Positions 33,985-45,200 of a DNA stretch of 64,000 nt are shown here, in pieces (the first letter of the stretch is position 1; each line of letters opens with the position of its first letter). The DNA comes from Sambucus nigra (lineage: Eukaryota; Streptophyta; Magnoliopsida; Dipsacales; Adoxaceae). Location: the NCBI GenBank assembly GCA_949130495.1, contig OX422221.1, positions 150,827,741 to 150,891,740 on the forward strand, given 5' to 3'. The notes below the pieces were generated by a model, which did no database searches, was not told the DNA's origin, and worked only from the letters and a program-made list of their open reading frames with translations. The position numbers and the translations under genes were made by a program.

Positions 33985-36900
33985 TTGACCCTGAGATAGA
34001 GGAAAACTAGACGGATTGCCACATATGTATCTTCACCATGAAGACCATAGTCGCCTAAGCATTTTCTTACTAATCTCTGAGGAATAGCATCTGTATGAAT
34101 CAACTCTGCATTAATATTGAAAGGAGGGTCGGGATAATCCAACATGCCTGGGTCATGCCAATACGATAGCTGATCTTTTCGAGGCACCTTTAACATTGAT
34201 AGTACATTCAACCATCCCCATTTATAACCTTCTTGATGGGACAGTTCAATTTTATCCTTCACGTAAGTGATAACCTCATCATATCCATCCATCTAGACAG
34301 TTTTCGATTGCTTGTGAAAATGGAAGTTCGGTCAATTAACTTGATCTGTAAGTTTCTTGATGGCCTTATATTTATCTTTGATCAAGGCTGTCTGGTCGGT
34401 TAGTGCCTTCTTGGTCCTTTCTTCATCTTAAGTAGGCCGAGCAACCATTATTTGTTTGGAAAACTAACTAGACTTACTCTTGTTCAAACTCTCCAATTCC
34501 TCCATTAGCCAAGCATCTCCCATCTTAAAAAATGATGCTCTTTCATTCGAGATAACTTTTGAAGACTTATTCAAACTCTATAATTCATTACAAAGAACGT
34601 TATTTTTTTTCTCCAGTAGGTTAGACACTTCGTGACAACTTTCTACCTCTCGGTTCAGTAGAAACTCCTTCTTCTTAAAGGCCACAAAAATATCTAGGAG
34701 TTTTTTTTATCAAAACCATGACCAACAGTCAGAGAATTGTATTTATGTTTGTAATCAAAGTGAAGTAGAGCCAAAGAAAGGTTATAATGATCCTACAATT
34801 GCTCAATCATGTCATTTTGGATGCATTGGTGGCCAATATCTTATCAAAAAGACCATAAAAACGAATGTAGGCCTTCTTAACTTTGTTTGAAGCATCAATG
34901 CCGACCAAGGCTTCTAACTTATCCCCAGTCAAACTTTCATACTCGGCTCCAAAAAGTCTTATGCTTCGTCTGGGCGAGTCACTCTCAACAGACCTGATCG
35001 CAGCCTTCCTGGAGTTAGACTGAAAAATAAAAGTATAAGAACAAGAGTTTAACAGAATTGTGAACAAGTATTGTTAAGGACAAAGGTAACAATTCAACCA
35101 AACAAAAATTTCATTTATCATCAGGAAAAGGTCTTAAAAGGGATCCTTACAATCAAAATAGAAAGAGAAAAAAATTAAATATTATCCAATAAAACCCATA
35201 AAAAGAAGAGCTATCCCTCATCCCAAGAGGATTGCACCTTCTCTTTGTCCATGGCTATCTCTTCTAGAGGTGGGACCTCGGCCTCAATAACACAGAATAG
35301 TGAAGATTACCCTATTCCCTCTTCATTATCCACTTATTCTTATATGTTGGGTAAGGGTTATGTCTATTGAATAAGTCAGAGTCTACAGTTGTGCTGACCT
35401 CCTTTAAGGCACTTGTCCAGCCATCTTTAAGGGAAACCCTCTTCATATATTCTATCTGAATGAAAGTAGTAGCGAAGACATTGTCCCATCCTCTATTGAA
35501 GGCATTCTATTTGTCCTTAATGTGTTAAGCTTTCAGTTCCAAAAGCTTCTTCTTATCAGTAGTAGCTTCCACAGTCAAGTTAGTTGCCATTCGGTCGATA
35601 ATCCTCACCTTATCCTCAGCCTGATCTAACTTCTCCTTCCACTTTTTATGGTCCCTCTCATGGGCATCCCAAGTGGCATTAAAAAAATCTTTTAAGACTT
35701 AGAAGGTTTTATCTACACCAACCGAGGATGACCTCAGTTTGTTAACCCTTATCAATAGTTGGTCATAATTGACCAAAACCTGCAAAATAGTACGTTAATA
35801 AGACAATAATTAGATATTACTAAGGAAAACAAAAATTAATAAGGGAAAGTATATGATTAAAACTTACCATAGCAAGATTTTTATTGTCTCTTTCTAGTAG
35901 TCTATCCCTATACATAGGAGCAACTACCGACCTATCTACATAAAAAAATCTCGAATGAATCAAACCCTTAGCCAGACCAGGGTTCACTGCCACATAGACA
36001 GATTCAGTAGCAACTTATTCAGCCTGGGTATTCTATGCCAACTCCTGATGAGGAGTATGATCTCTTTTAAATCTCTTAAATTTAGATGCAATATTCTTGA
36101 TTTCCTCACTAGTGACAACTACTAGCCTTTTTGAACCACATTCAGCAGGATTAGATTTCTTGGGTGGGGGAGACAATGTTCTAGACATCAGGATGGGGAT
36201 CCTTCTCTTTCCCATCTCTTTTGTAAATGAAGTTGGGATGGTGGTAATGTCAATTGATTCGAAGGAAAATGACCTTCCTCTAAATGAAAACTCTCTCTCT
36301 ACATCAGTGGATTCAAAAACTGTAGCCGAGGAAGTTGAAACAGGTTCTTCTTCAAGGTTGATGGGGGTTTGTGGTATGTATTCTACAGGCCGGGCAATAA
36401 AATATGTAATTGAACTCTTGTATTATAGCATAGATGATGTCGACCTAGGATTCTCTTCTCTTATTCTCTGATGTTTCGACCAAAGAAACTTGAATTCATC
36501 AAAGTTGATCTCCGAGTTGTAAGGACACTTCTTTTTTCTTTTCCTCTAAAGAAAAACTAAGTACAAATGATTAGTCGAAATACTATCAAATAGCTAACAA
36601 GCATAAAAGAAAAATAGTTCAAATAATTACATACCTCTGCCACACCGTTCCGGGGGTACCTGGGACTAGGATATCTAACCCCCTCAGGAAGGGGCCATGT
36701 TTCTAGTTCTTGACCACCAGTCCATAATCCTAATAGTCTTTTGTAGAGTTAGGTACTACTAAATCCATATTAGCTTGTCTTATATTTAAATATTATGTAT
36801 TGTCTCCAGTGGTTCCCCACTTATAACATTACATTAATTCTATAATTCCTATGTGGGTTTCGTGAAGTTCATTTAAACAACTAACCCCATTCATAACTCG

Positions 36901-37139
36901 CCAAGTATTGGGAGCTACCCTACCTAGGACCACATCAAAATGTGGGAAGAATTCAAGAAATAATTTGTTGGGTGGGAAAGTTATCCCACACTATGCAATA
37001 AACAGTTTGGGAATGAAATCCATTCATCTAAAGTAAGAACATCTAATGGTCCATCCACTACTTCCATACTTATCCAATTTGGGATTTTTCTCCTTGCCCT
37101 AAACTCTTCTAATGAATCCTCATCAATAATATACACCAT
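33985..37139 (-). pseudogene. G1 antisense ORF, gypsy-associated (Transposase_28-like N-terminus)
   Basis: On the minus strand an ATG at 37139 opens MVYIIDEDSLEEFRARRKIP and NWISMEVV. After a frameshift comes KLFLEFFPHFDVVLGRVAPN then TWRVMNGVSCLNEL, which resembles the 'putative gypsy type transposon' domain ('FF--VL-----L-QL-PNAWR'). Further on are a basic stretch (MGKRRIPILMSR, near 36215) and a long coiled-coil-like part (REVESCHEVSNLLEKKNNVL, near 34650). The C-terminal part (34292-33985) reads LSYWHDPGMLDYPDPPF and HGEDTYVA. Tat elements such as Grande are known to carry antisense ORFs between pol and the 3' LTR, and the location here is exactly that. Many stops make it a pseudogene. 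Its function is unknown even in intact copies. Confidence 0.65.
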
Positions 37140-37602
37140 TTTTGTGAAAGTAACAAATAAAAAGAATGGAGAAGAAAGGATCTTACATATTTCTATAAAA
37201 AATAGAATGCTTTTAAGAACAGCAAGGAAATCTCGAAGGCACTAGGAAAAGGTTTGAGTTCGAGGTTATCAAGTAAAGATAAATGGGGGAAAGCTTCATC
37301 CTTTAATAGGTACAGTAGATTCACCTCGAAGATTGATAATGAAAATTATTAACTGAACCAAAATTGAACTCTCGATGGCTTCTAGCATCCCAAAAGGGAA
37401 GAAAAACAAGCGTATCCTTGGGCAATTTATTGTGTTTCAAACTATTCAGAAAAATTCCACTACACTGATACGTAGGTGAAAAATTACAAGTCCTGAAGAT
37501 CGACAGTTGACCTCCACCATTTTTGGGCTCCGAGCAAACTTTTATTGTAAATACTCTTTCCTTTCATTAAATCATCAAGCATGGAGCATTGGGGTCTTTT
37601 GT
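37140..37602. other. Region between antisense ORF and 3' LTR of G1
   Basis: No gene is seen. It would contain the antisense promoter and, at its right end, the decayed purine tract ('ggagcattggggtctttt', about 37583-37600) before the LTR start at 37603. Confidence 0.5.
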
Positions 37603-37892
37603 TGTGGGTTAAATTATTCATCCACATAGACCAATAAGATAGGTACACCTGCCCTCATAAACATCCACCTTAAGGCTTCACATAAACTTGGCCATCCCCA
37701 AAGATACATGGTCGGCCAACTCGCCAACCACAACCAGGAAGGTTAACCATTAATTAGGGGAAAGGTCACTCACATAGGGCTACCAACAACTATTCCACAC
37801 GTGCATTTGAAGATCAACAGTCTCATTTATTATATATGGGTGTAGAAGCTTGAATATATAAAGGCATTCCATCCCTTGGTTTCCTAACCACT

Positions 37893-37977
37893 ATAAATAC
37901 ACTATCTCCTTTAGCTCAAAGGACACACAAGTTAGTACGAGTAAGATTGCACTAAGTTTTATGTAACTACTCCTCAA
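37893..37977. repeat. Left copy of an 84-85 bp duplication flanking the inserted LTR
   Basis: From 'ataaatacactatct' to 'tcctcaa'. It matches 38838-38921 with about two substitutions and a small indel. This is far longer than the 4-6 bp duplications made by retrotransposon integrases. Confidence 0.88.
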
Positions 37978-37979
37978 AT

Positions 37980-37992
37980 GGCAACGGCGCCA
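37980..37992 (-). other. Partial primer-binding site attached to the inserted LTR
   Basis: On the minus strand TGGCGCCGTTGCC follows the LTR end after AA. It equals the first 13 bases of the TGGCGCCGTTGCCGGGGA-type site (tRNA-Asp class, as in Athila-like elements). The sequence then switches to G1 LTR. Confidence 0.75.
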
Positions 37993-37994
37993 TT

Positions 37995-38837
37995 TGATAG
38001 AAATGAATTTTACGTGTATAATTTCGTCGTTGCTTGAAAAGTCCTTCTAATCAAAACCTTAAAATACCTACAAAATAATATCAACTCAAGTGTAGCGGTA
38101 AATAAGGGTATCAATCCACTTTCAAGGTTGTAAAGCAAAAGGAACAAAATTGTAATTCACTTTTTATTTTCTTTTTTTTTGCTTTTTTCACTTTTCTACT
38201 TTTTTTTAGCTTTTTCAAATATTAAAACAATTAGGTGAGGTGATGATTTAAACTAAACTAAAATGAAAACAACTAACTAGAAAATTACTAAAATGAAAAA
38301 TAAAGTCTAACACTAAAATAAGAGATAAAGTGAGGTAAATAATTGTGAGAACAATCAAGGAGTGGGATTACACCATAAATTTTAGCTATTCTAATTAATT
38401 AATTTAATTAATTGAATTCTACCATATTAATATCAAAACTACAAATCAACTCTCGTTGCAAATGTAATTTTAATAATAACATTTTAGAATATTAAGTTTA
38501 ACACCCCACAACTCTAGAAAAATAGATCTATACTCCTTTTAATTAATCACCCGCTAGGATCGATCAATTAAAATTTATGTCAATCATAGAAAATAAATTT
38601 AGAGTTGAAATTCAAGTTATAATACACCACTTAAGAAACCCCTATCTCTAGTTCGAATCTAAAATGGGTATTATAATTAGACTTTCTATTTTCTCTCGAA
38701 AATCATTTACCCTCTCTCGAGGCGTAAATCTAAGGGCGAGGGATCAAAATTAAGCGCATAAGACCCATATTGTCGAGAATTTGCAACAAAAGCACGTCTA
38801 TTTGGGGTATAAATTTTACAGTTTTGGGTACTTATCA
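37995..38837 (-). repeat. Inverted solo LTR of an unrelated gypsy element
   Basis: Read on the minus strand it runs from TGATAAGTACCCAAAACTG to TTTCTATCA (843 bp, TG...CA). It is AT-rich with no coding capacity. It is followed by a partial primer-binding site, so the orientation is certain. No second LTR and no internal coding region is present. Confidence 0.72.
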
Positions 38838-38921
38838 ATAAATACACTATCTCCTTTGGCTCAAAGGACACACAAGTTAGTACGAGTAAGATTGCACAAG
38901 TTTTATGTAACTACCCCTCAA
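38838..38921. repeat. Right copy of the 84-85 bp duplication
   Basis: Partner of 37893-37977. The G1 LTR continues directly after it ('ctgccatatcataacggtgg'). Confidence 0.88.
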
Positions 38922-38993
38922 CTGCCATATCATAACGGTGGATATAGGCTTTTTCCTTAGCTGAACTACATTAAAAACTATTGTTGTATTTCT

Positions 38994-38995
<2 letters not shown>

Positions 38996-39049
<54 letters not shown>
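38996..39049. repeat. (TA)n(TG)n microsatellite in G1 3' LTR
   Basis: A compound run of about 11 TA and 15 or so TG repeats, longer than the matching tract in the 5' LTR. Confidence 0.93.
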
Positions 39050-39050
<1 letters not shown>

Positions 39051-39539
39051 TTATAGAATTGGTATTATCAGGCTAAGATGAGATCTATACCAATTTTAGA
39101 CATCAAGAATAATTTTACAAAATTAATCAAATATTAGTTCCGAACATACTTGGAAACTGAAAAATAATTTTTCTTTAAAAAATAGGTATATCTAATAATT
39201 TTCTGATACTATATTTTCGTCTCCACCATAAATCTAAAATAGATAGCATACTTATTAATGCCATTGCCTTATTCTTAATATCCATTATTAGAAATATCTC
39301 TCTTTTAAGTAATTGCCCAGTTACCAGGAGCTTTTGTAGCAAGTTACAATACTAATTTGTGGTTCCAAAATCTACAAATTAAGTTACTGTAGATCGAACC
39401 ATAAATCGTGATTCTACCTTAAAGAGACACCGCCACTACCCTATCCTATCTTCCTTACGGAGGTAGGAAAATTGGACAATGCTGCTATAAAATCTCTAAC
39501 TTCTTATTAAAAATGTTGTGTTACACGGATTCACTTGTA

Positions 39540-40710
39540 TCTTAGGGAAAACAACACAAGGATTCATTATTTCCCAAATTTTATCTTGTTTAGAATTAGG
39601 TGTGCATGCAATATTATATCCAAAGCAAAAATATGCAAAACCAAAACCAAACTAATCAGAAGAAGAATGTTTGAGGAAAAAATCTCTTTCGGGATAACCT
39701 TCTAATATCAACACTGTTTAAGACTTTGATAGGATCGAATGACTTACAGGCTACTTAGAGATCCACTAAGTATAATGCACAAGGCCTTTAAATTTTCAAT
39801 GGAATATGAATATGTCCAACACCACCCATAGGCTATTCCCTCGGTATTGACCGATCATCCTTCCTTTCTTCTCTAGCAGTAGAGGCATAACTCCACAAAT
39901 CAATAGTAGAGAAAACTCTAAAAGGGTTAGATATAGTGTATGGAACTAGGGTTTGACAAACATAACAAATCATTTTAGGAATGAGAGATTTGAAAAAAAA
40001 AACTTTTTACGACAAAATAAGAAAGAGAAAACTTTTGGAATGGCTATAGAAATTCATTTTCGCTAAAAGAGTTGTAAAAATTTGTTCACGGGAGTCCAAT
40101 TTGTAGGAAACACGATAAATCGAGGCAACGAGATTCGTTCAAACAAAAATGGGACTTCATTCGAATGAAAACCATGGTTTTATTTTAATAAGGTTACCTT
40201 TCGTTCGAATAAGGTGCTTAGTTCATTTTAACCATCTTCCACTTAACTTCCAACAGGTGGACCTCTGTCAAACAGAGAGACTCTATTTGAACCTCTTTAG
40301 AAGTTAGTTCTAACAAACTTAAAAACTTCATTCAAAGAAAAATTAACTGCATTTTATCCAACTACAAAAGTTATTGTAACGAGATACCAACCTCGTTCTA
40401 ATGAGGTAGGATTTTCGTTCTAAGGAACTCTGAAAAATAAAAATATTTTATTTTAAAATCCTTTAATAAAAATGCCTTGTTTTAAAATAAAACATCTCAG
40501 AATAAATTTTACTAAGTTAATCACAAAACTAAATGCCATATACTCCGTATTGTGTCATGACGGTTTCAACGACATGAACTTCGGAACATTACTCAGTCAC
40601 TAACATGTCTTCAATGATTGTGGACGCATATGTGGATGTAGTGTTCAGTTTTGTAAATGTATACACTAAAATATCTAAACTATGAGAAATTACAAATTAT
40701 TTCTCTTACA
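39540..40710 (-). repeat. LTR-like part of Copia-C
   Basis: The minus-strand start is TGTAAGAG at 40710. It contains a cluster of near-palindromes such as 'tcgttcgaat', 'ttcattcgaatgaa' and 'cgttctaatgag' in degraded form, in the U3 position as in Copia-A/B. The far end is uncertain; 39106-39540 is AT-rich and not clearly alignable. Confidence 0.5.
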
Positions 40711-40726
40711 AATCTCTCCCCTTGGG

Positions 40727-42049
40727 TATTCCGATACAAAATAAAAAACTGAATTAAAATTAAACCCCTAAGACAATGTTATACTAATACCCTCCCAAAC
40801 CTAAAACGGAATGACATTTGAGACTTTTTCTTCAATTGAAATTATTCATCTTGTAAATCTTAGAGAGCATCATCAATGTGGAAGAGACCTACACACATGA
40901 AGCAAGATAAATACCGTTATGCATATGATAGTGTAAAGTAAATAAAAAATCTCCCTCAATTTGTTCTCTCCTTTTTTGTTCGTAATAGACAAAGGGTAAG
41001 AAACTAAGCAGGATACGTTAGCATCACCTGAATCCAAATAAAATAACATCACAAAGATAATCAAAAAACGCATGCTACGAATTTTCAAAAGTCGTACAAA
41101 CTATTTTTGAATATTTTCAATTTTCTAAAGTATGAAAAGTATATGTATAAAATAGTACATATCGGTACAAATACATCACGCCTTGAAATAGCACTAGAAA
41201 TATCCGAATCATGAAAGCATAATGTAATTGTGTGAATATTTTCCATAGGAAATCAGCATAGTCATTCATAGCATAGGTGCACGAAGTCAATTAGATACTT
41301 CTAAAGAAAGAACTCAATTTCAACCTTAGGTGAAATAAGGTTGAACAAAATAAAATTGACTCGACTCATGCAACATGCTATGAATTTAAATGCTTCTCAA
41401 ATCAGTAAAGCCAAAGCATTTAATAATTTTCAAGAGAATCCATTTTCAAACCCATTGATATTCTACTTTATAACAACCTCAAAACTCACATATTTAATAA
41501 TTAACTCTCAAATTTTTGAAGATATCGTAATGCTCATGTGAAGCGAGGAATCGATTGGGAAAAAAATGGGCTTGGCACTTCTATTTTTGTGTGCGGTTAA
41601 TATTTTAGGATCTTTTAAAAATGGTGTCTTTTAATGCAAATAGAATTTATTCTTTTATAGTCCCATTTCATTGCTTAACATAAAATAAATTTTTTGAGAT
41701 ACAAAATCTGGGCCATGGTTCTTATAAGCACAACTTATCTCTAGTACATTTGGTTCATTATTAAACACTGCTGATATGAGTACATCATATTCGACATATG
41801 ACAAGTAAGCACAATGTTCACCAAGTCTCTGCATGTGTCAATAAAGGTGATGAAAAGTCTAACATGAAGAAAGTGATCATGATTGAAAAATGAAATTCTG
41901 GCCACACATTATTAAGCATAAGAAAAAGAAACAAAGCTATTTATCAAAACACCATGAAAAACTCACAAGAATGGGTGGAATATAGTGATGATTCAAACAA
42001 TTTAAATTCATATCCATATATGGTGAAAAGAAAATACAAAAATCTTTTT
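40727..42049 (-). other. Non-coding internal tail of Copia-C
   Basis: AT-rich, with short open frames only (for example 71 codons at 40873-41088 on the minus strand, no domain). It is similar in character to the 15479-16968 tail of Copia-A. It ends abruptly where the satellite starts. Confidence 0.5.
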
Positions 42050-42087
42050 GACCCGCGGCTACGGGGTCGGTTCCTACGAGTTACGTT

Positions 42088-42123
42088 GGTCCCGTGGGAG
42101 GCGTTGGTGCCACCCACGGGGCC
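42088..42123. repeat. 36-bp imperfect dyad, first example of a monomer-wide motif
   Basis: GGTCCCGTGGG pairs with CCCACGGGGCC (11 bp with one G-T), followed by one A-A mismatch and a further GGC/GCC stem around a short loop. The motif recurs in nearly every monomer of the array. A second hairpin-capable motif, GACCCGCGGCTGCGGGGTC, lies about 20 bp upstream in each monomer. Confidence 0.85.
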
Positions 42124-42214
42124 GTTCGGGGGCTGTTTCGATTTCTCACCCTCTAACGCCATGTTTTAAAGCCTAAGTGTGGAAATAAGCAAATTATCGT
42201 CGTACTCTCAAACC

Positions 42215-42265
42215 GGGATACCCGCGGCTGCGGGGTCGGTTCCTACGAGTTACCTTGGTCCCAAA
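42215..42265. repeat. Truncated monomer near the array edge
   Basis: A monomer starting at 'aaaccgggatacccgcgg' breaks off at 'ttaccttggtccc' and is followed directly by a new 'aaaccgggagacccgcg'. About two thirds of the unit is missing, as is common at satellite edges. Confidence 0.75.
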
Positions 42266-45200
42266 CCGGGAGACCCGCGACTGCGGGGACCGTTCCCACG
42301 AGTTACGTTGGTACCGTGGGAGGTGTTGGTGCCACCCACGGGGCCGTTCGGGGGCTGTTTCGAGTTTTCACCCTCTATCGCCATGTTTTGCTTAAGTGTA
42401 GAAATACGCAAATTACCGTCGTACTCTCAAACCGGGAAACCCGCGACTGTGGGGTCGGTTCCTACGAGTTACGTTGGTCCCATGGGAGGCGTTGGTGCCA
42501 CCCATGGGGCCGTTCGGGGGCTGTTTCGAGTTCTCACCCTCTAACGCCATGTTTTTAAGCCTAAGTGTGGAAATAAGCAAATTATCGTCGTACTCTCAAA
42601 CCGGGAGACCCGTGGCTGCGGGGTCCGTTCCTACGAGTTACGTTGGTCCCGTGGGAGGCGTTCGTGCCACCCACGGGGCCGTTCGGGGGCTGTTTCGAGT
42701 TCTCACCCTCTAACGCCATGTTTTCAAGCCAAAGTGTGGAAATAAGCAAACAATCGTCGTACTCTAAAATCGGGAGACCCGCGGCTGCGGGGTCCGTTCC
42801 CACGAGTTACGTTGGTCCCGTGGGAGGTGTTGGTGACACCCACGGGGCTGTTCGGGGGCCGTTTCGAGTTCTCACCCTCTAACGCCATGTTTTGCTTAAG
42901 TGTAGAAATACGCAAATTACCGTCGTACTCTCAAACCGGGAGACCCGCGGCTGTGGGGTCAGTTCCTACTTGTTACGTTTGTCCCGTGGGAGGCGTTGTT
43001 GCCACCCACGGGGCCGTTCGGGGGCTGTTTCGAGTTCTCACCCTCTAACGCCATGTTTTAAAGCCTAAGTGTGGAAATAAGCAAACTACCGTCGTACTCT
43101 CAAACCGGGAGACCCGCGGCTGCGGGGTCCGTTCCCACGAGTTACGTTGGTTCTGTAAGAGGCGTTGGTGCCACCCACGGGGCCGTTCGGGGGCTGTTTC
43201 GAGTTCTCACCCTCTAACGCCATGTTTTCAATCTATGTGTGGTAATAAAAAAATTATCGTCGTACTCTCAAACCGGGAGACCCGCGGCTGCGGGGTCCGT
43301 TCCCACGAGTTACGTTGGTCCCGTGGGAGGTGTTGGTGCCACCCACGGGGCCGTTCGGGGGCTGTTTCGAGTTTTCACCCACTAACGCCATGTTTTGCTT
43401 AAGTGTAGAAATACGCAAATTACCGTCATACTCTCAAACCGGGAGACCCGCGGCTGCGGGGTCGGTTCCTATGAGTTACGTTGGTCCCGTGGGAGGCGTT
43501 GGTTCCACCCACGGGGCCGTTCGGGGGCTGTTTCGAGTTTTCACCCTCTAACGCCATGTTTTGCTTAAGTGTAGAAATACGCAAATTACCGTCGTACTCT
43601 CAAACTGGGAGACCCGCGGCTACGGGGTCGATTCCTTCGAGTTACGTTGGTCCCGTGGGAGGCGTTGGTGCCACCCATGGGGCCGTTCGGGGGCTGTTTC
43701 GAGTTCTCACCCTCTAACGCCATGTTTTTAAGCCTAAGTGTGGAAATAAGCAAATTATCGTCATACTCTCAAACCGGGAGACCCGCGGCTGCGGGGTCCA
43801 TTCCCACGAGTTACGTTGGTCCCGTGGGAGGCGTTGGTGCCACCCACGGGGCCGTTCGGGGGCTGTTTCGAGTTCTCACCCTCTAACGCCATGTTTTCAA
43901 CCTATGTGTGGAAATAAAAAAATTATCGTCGTACTCTCAAACCGGGAGACCAGCGGCTGCGGGGTCCGTTGCCACGAGATACGTTGGTCCCGTGGGAGGT
44001 GTTGGTGCCACCCACGGGGCCGTTCGGGGGCTGTTTCGAGTTTTCACCCTCTAACGCCATGTTTTGCTTAAGTGTAGAAATATGCAAATTACCGTCGTAC
44101 TCTCAAACCGGGAGACCCACGGCTGCGGGGTCGGTTCCTACGAGTTACGTTGGTCCCGTGGGAGGCGTTGGTGCCACCCACGGGGCCGTTCGGGGCCTGT
44201 TTCGAGTTCTCACCCTCTAACGCCTTGTTTTTAAGCCTAAGTGTGGAAATACGCAAATTACCGTCGTACTCTCAAACCGGGAGACTCGCGGCTGCGGGGT
44301 CGATTCCTTCGAGTTACGTTGGTCCCGTGGGAGGCGTTGGTTCCACCCATGGGGCCGTTCGGGGGCTGTTTCGAGTTCTCACCCTCTAACGCCATGTTTT
44401 TAACCCTAAGTGTGGAAATAAGCAAATTATCGTCGTACCCTCAAACCGGGAGACCCGCGGCTTCGGGGTCGGTTCCTACGAGTTACGTTGGTCCCGTGGG
44501 AGGTGTTGGTGCCACTAACGGGGCCGTTCGGGGGCTGTTTTGAGTTTTTACCCTCTAACGCCATGTTTTGCTTAAGTGTAGAAATACGCAAATTACCGTC
44601 GTACTCTCAAAGCGGGAGACCCGCGGCTGCGGTGTAGGTTCCTATGAGTTACGTTGGTCCCGTGGGAGGCGTTGGTGCCACCCACGGGGCCGTTCGCGGG
44701 CTGTTTCGAGTTCTCACCCTCTAACGCCATGTTTTTAACCCTAAGTGTGGAAATAAGACAATTATCGTCGTACTCTAAAACCGGGAGACCCGCGGCTGCG
44801 GGGTCGGTTCCTACGAGTTACGTTGGTCCCGTGGGAGGTGTTGGTGCCACCCACGGGGCCGTTCGGGGGCTGTTTCGAGTTCTCACCCTCGAACGCCATG
44901 TTTTTAAGCCTAAGTGTGGAAATAACTAAATTATCGTCGTACTCGCAAATCGGGAGACCCGCGGCTGCGGGGTCGGTTCTTACGAGTTACGTTGGTCCCG
45001 TGGGAGGCGTTGGTGCCACCCACGGGGCCGTTCGGGGGCTGTTTCGAGTTCTCACCCTCTAACGCCATGTTTTCAAGCCTAAGTGTGGAAATAAGCAAAC
45101 TACCGTCGTACTCTCAAACCGGGACACCCGCGGCTGCGGGGTCGGTTCCCACGAGTTACGTTGGTCCCGTGGGAGGCGTTGGTGCCACCCACGGGGCCGT

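Larger units (their letters stand above)
4868..39105 (+). mobile_element. G1: old Tat-type Ty3/gypsy retrotransposon, expanded by nested insertions
   Basis: Two related sequences starting TGTGGGTTAAATTATT and ending TTTTAGACATCA lie at 4868-5389 and 37603-39105. Both contain the same internal order: 'catccacct-aaggcttcaca', the TATA-like box, and a TA/TG microsatellite near the end. Between them, in plus orientation, are a primer-binding-site-like motif, gag (split by Copia-A), protease and the start of RT. An antisense ORF follows near the 3' LTR. The rest of pol is missing and a second gypsy pol (G2) occupies the middle. No clean 5-bp target duplication is visible (ATTAT on the left, AGAAT on the right), so the ends may have decayed or recombined. 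The span counts all nested inserts; the element proper is far shorter. Confidence 0.75.
37603..39105 (+). repeat. 3' LTR of G1, interrupted by an inverted LTR fragment
   Basis: It matches 4868-5389 from TGTGGGTTAAATTATTC to TTTTAGACATCA. A TATA box, TATAAATA, lies at 37892-37899. The sequence at 37978-38837 is foreign. After it, 84 bp of the LTR are repeated before the LTR continues. The end carries a long (TA)n(TG)n tract at about 38996-39049. Confidence 0.82.
39106..42049 (-). mobile_element. Copia-C: reverse-oriented, truncated relative of Copia-A/B
   Basis: On the minus strand a purine tract (CCCAAGGGGAGAGATT, 40726-40711) directly precedes TGTAAGAGAAATAATTTG (start 40710). This is the same arrangement and LTR start as Copia-A/B. 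The LTR-like part has diverged TCGTTCGAACGA-type motifs at about 40130-40435. Weaker matches occur in the expected order: 'gatccacta' near 39765, and 'attttatctt...gcatgc' near 39580-39617. The internal part (40727-42049) resembles only the non-coding tail. It stops at the satellite edge, so gag and the other LTR are missing. The outer LTR end near 39106 is not clearly defined. Confidence 0.55.

Noticed and set aside
33797..34010. Small plus-strand frames near 33.8-34.0 kb
   Set aside because: They overlap each other and the end of the antisense ORF, with no family resemblance.
4863..39110. A 5-bp target duplication for G1
   Set aside because: The flanks read ATTAT and AGAAT and do not match, even with the boundary shifted by a base.
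42082..42100. CENP-B-box-like stretch in the monomer (tacgttggtcccgtggga)
   Set aside because: It shares CGTTGG and GGGA with the mammalian box but lacks the essential TTCG, the central A and a continuous CGGG. Plants are not known to use this box.
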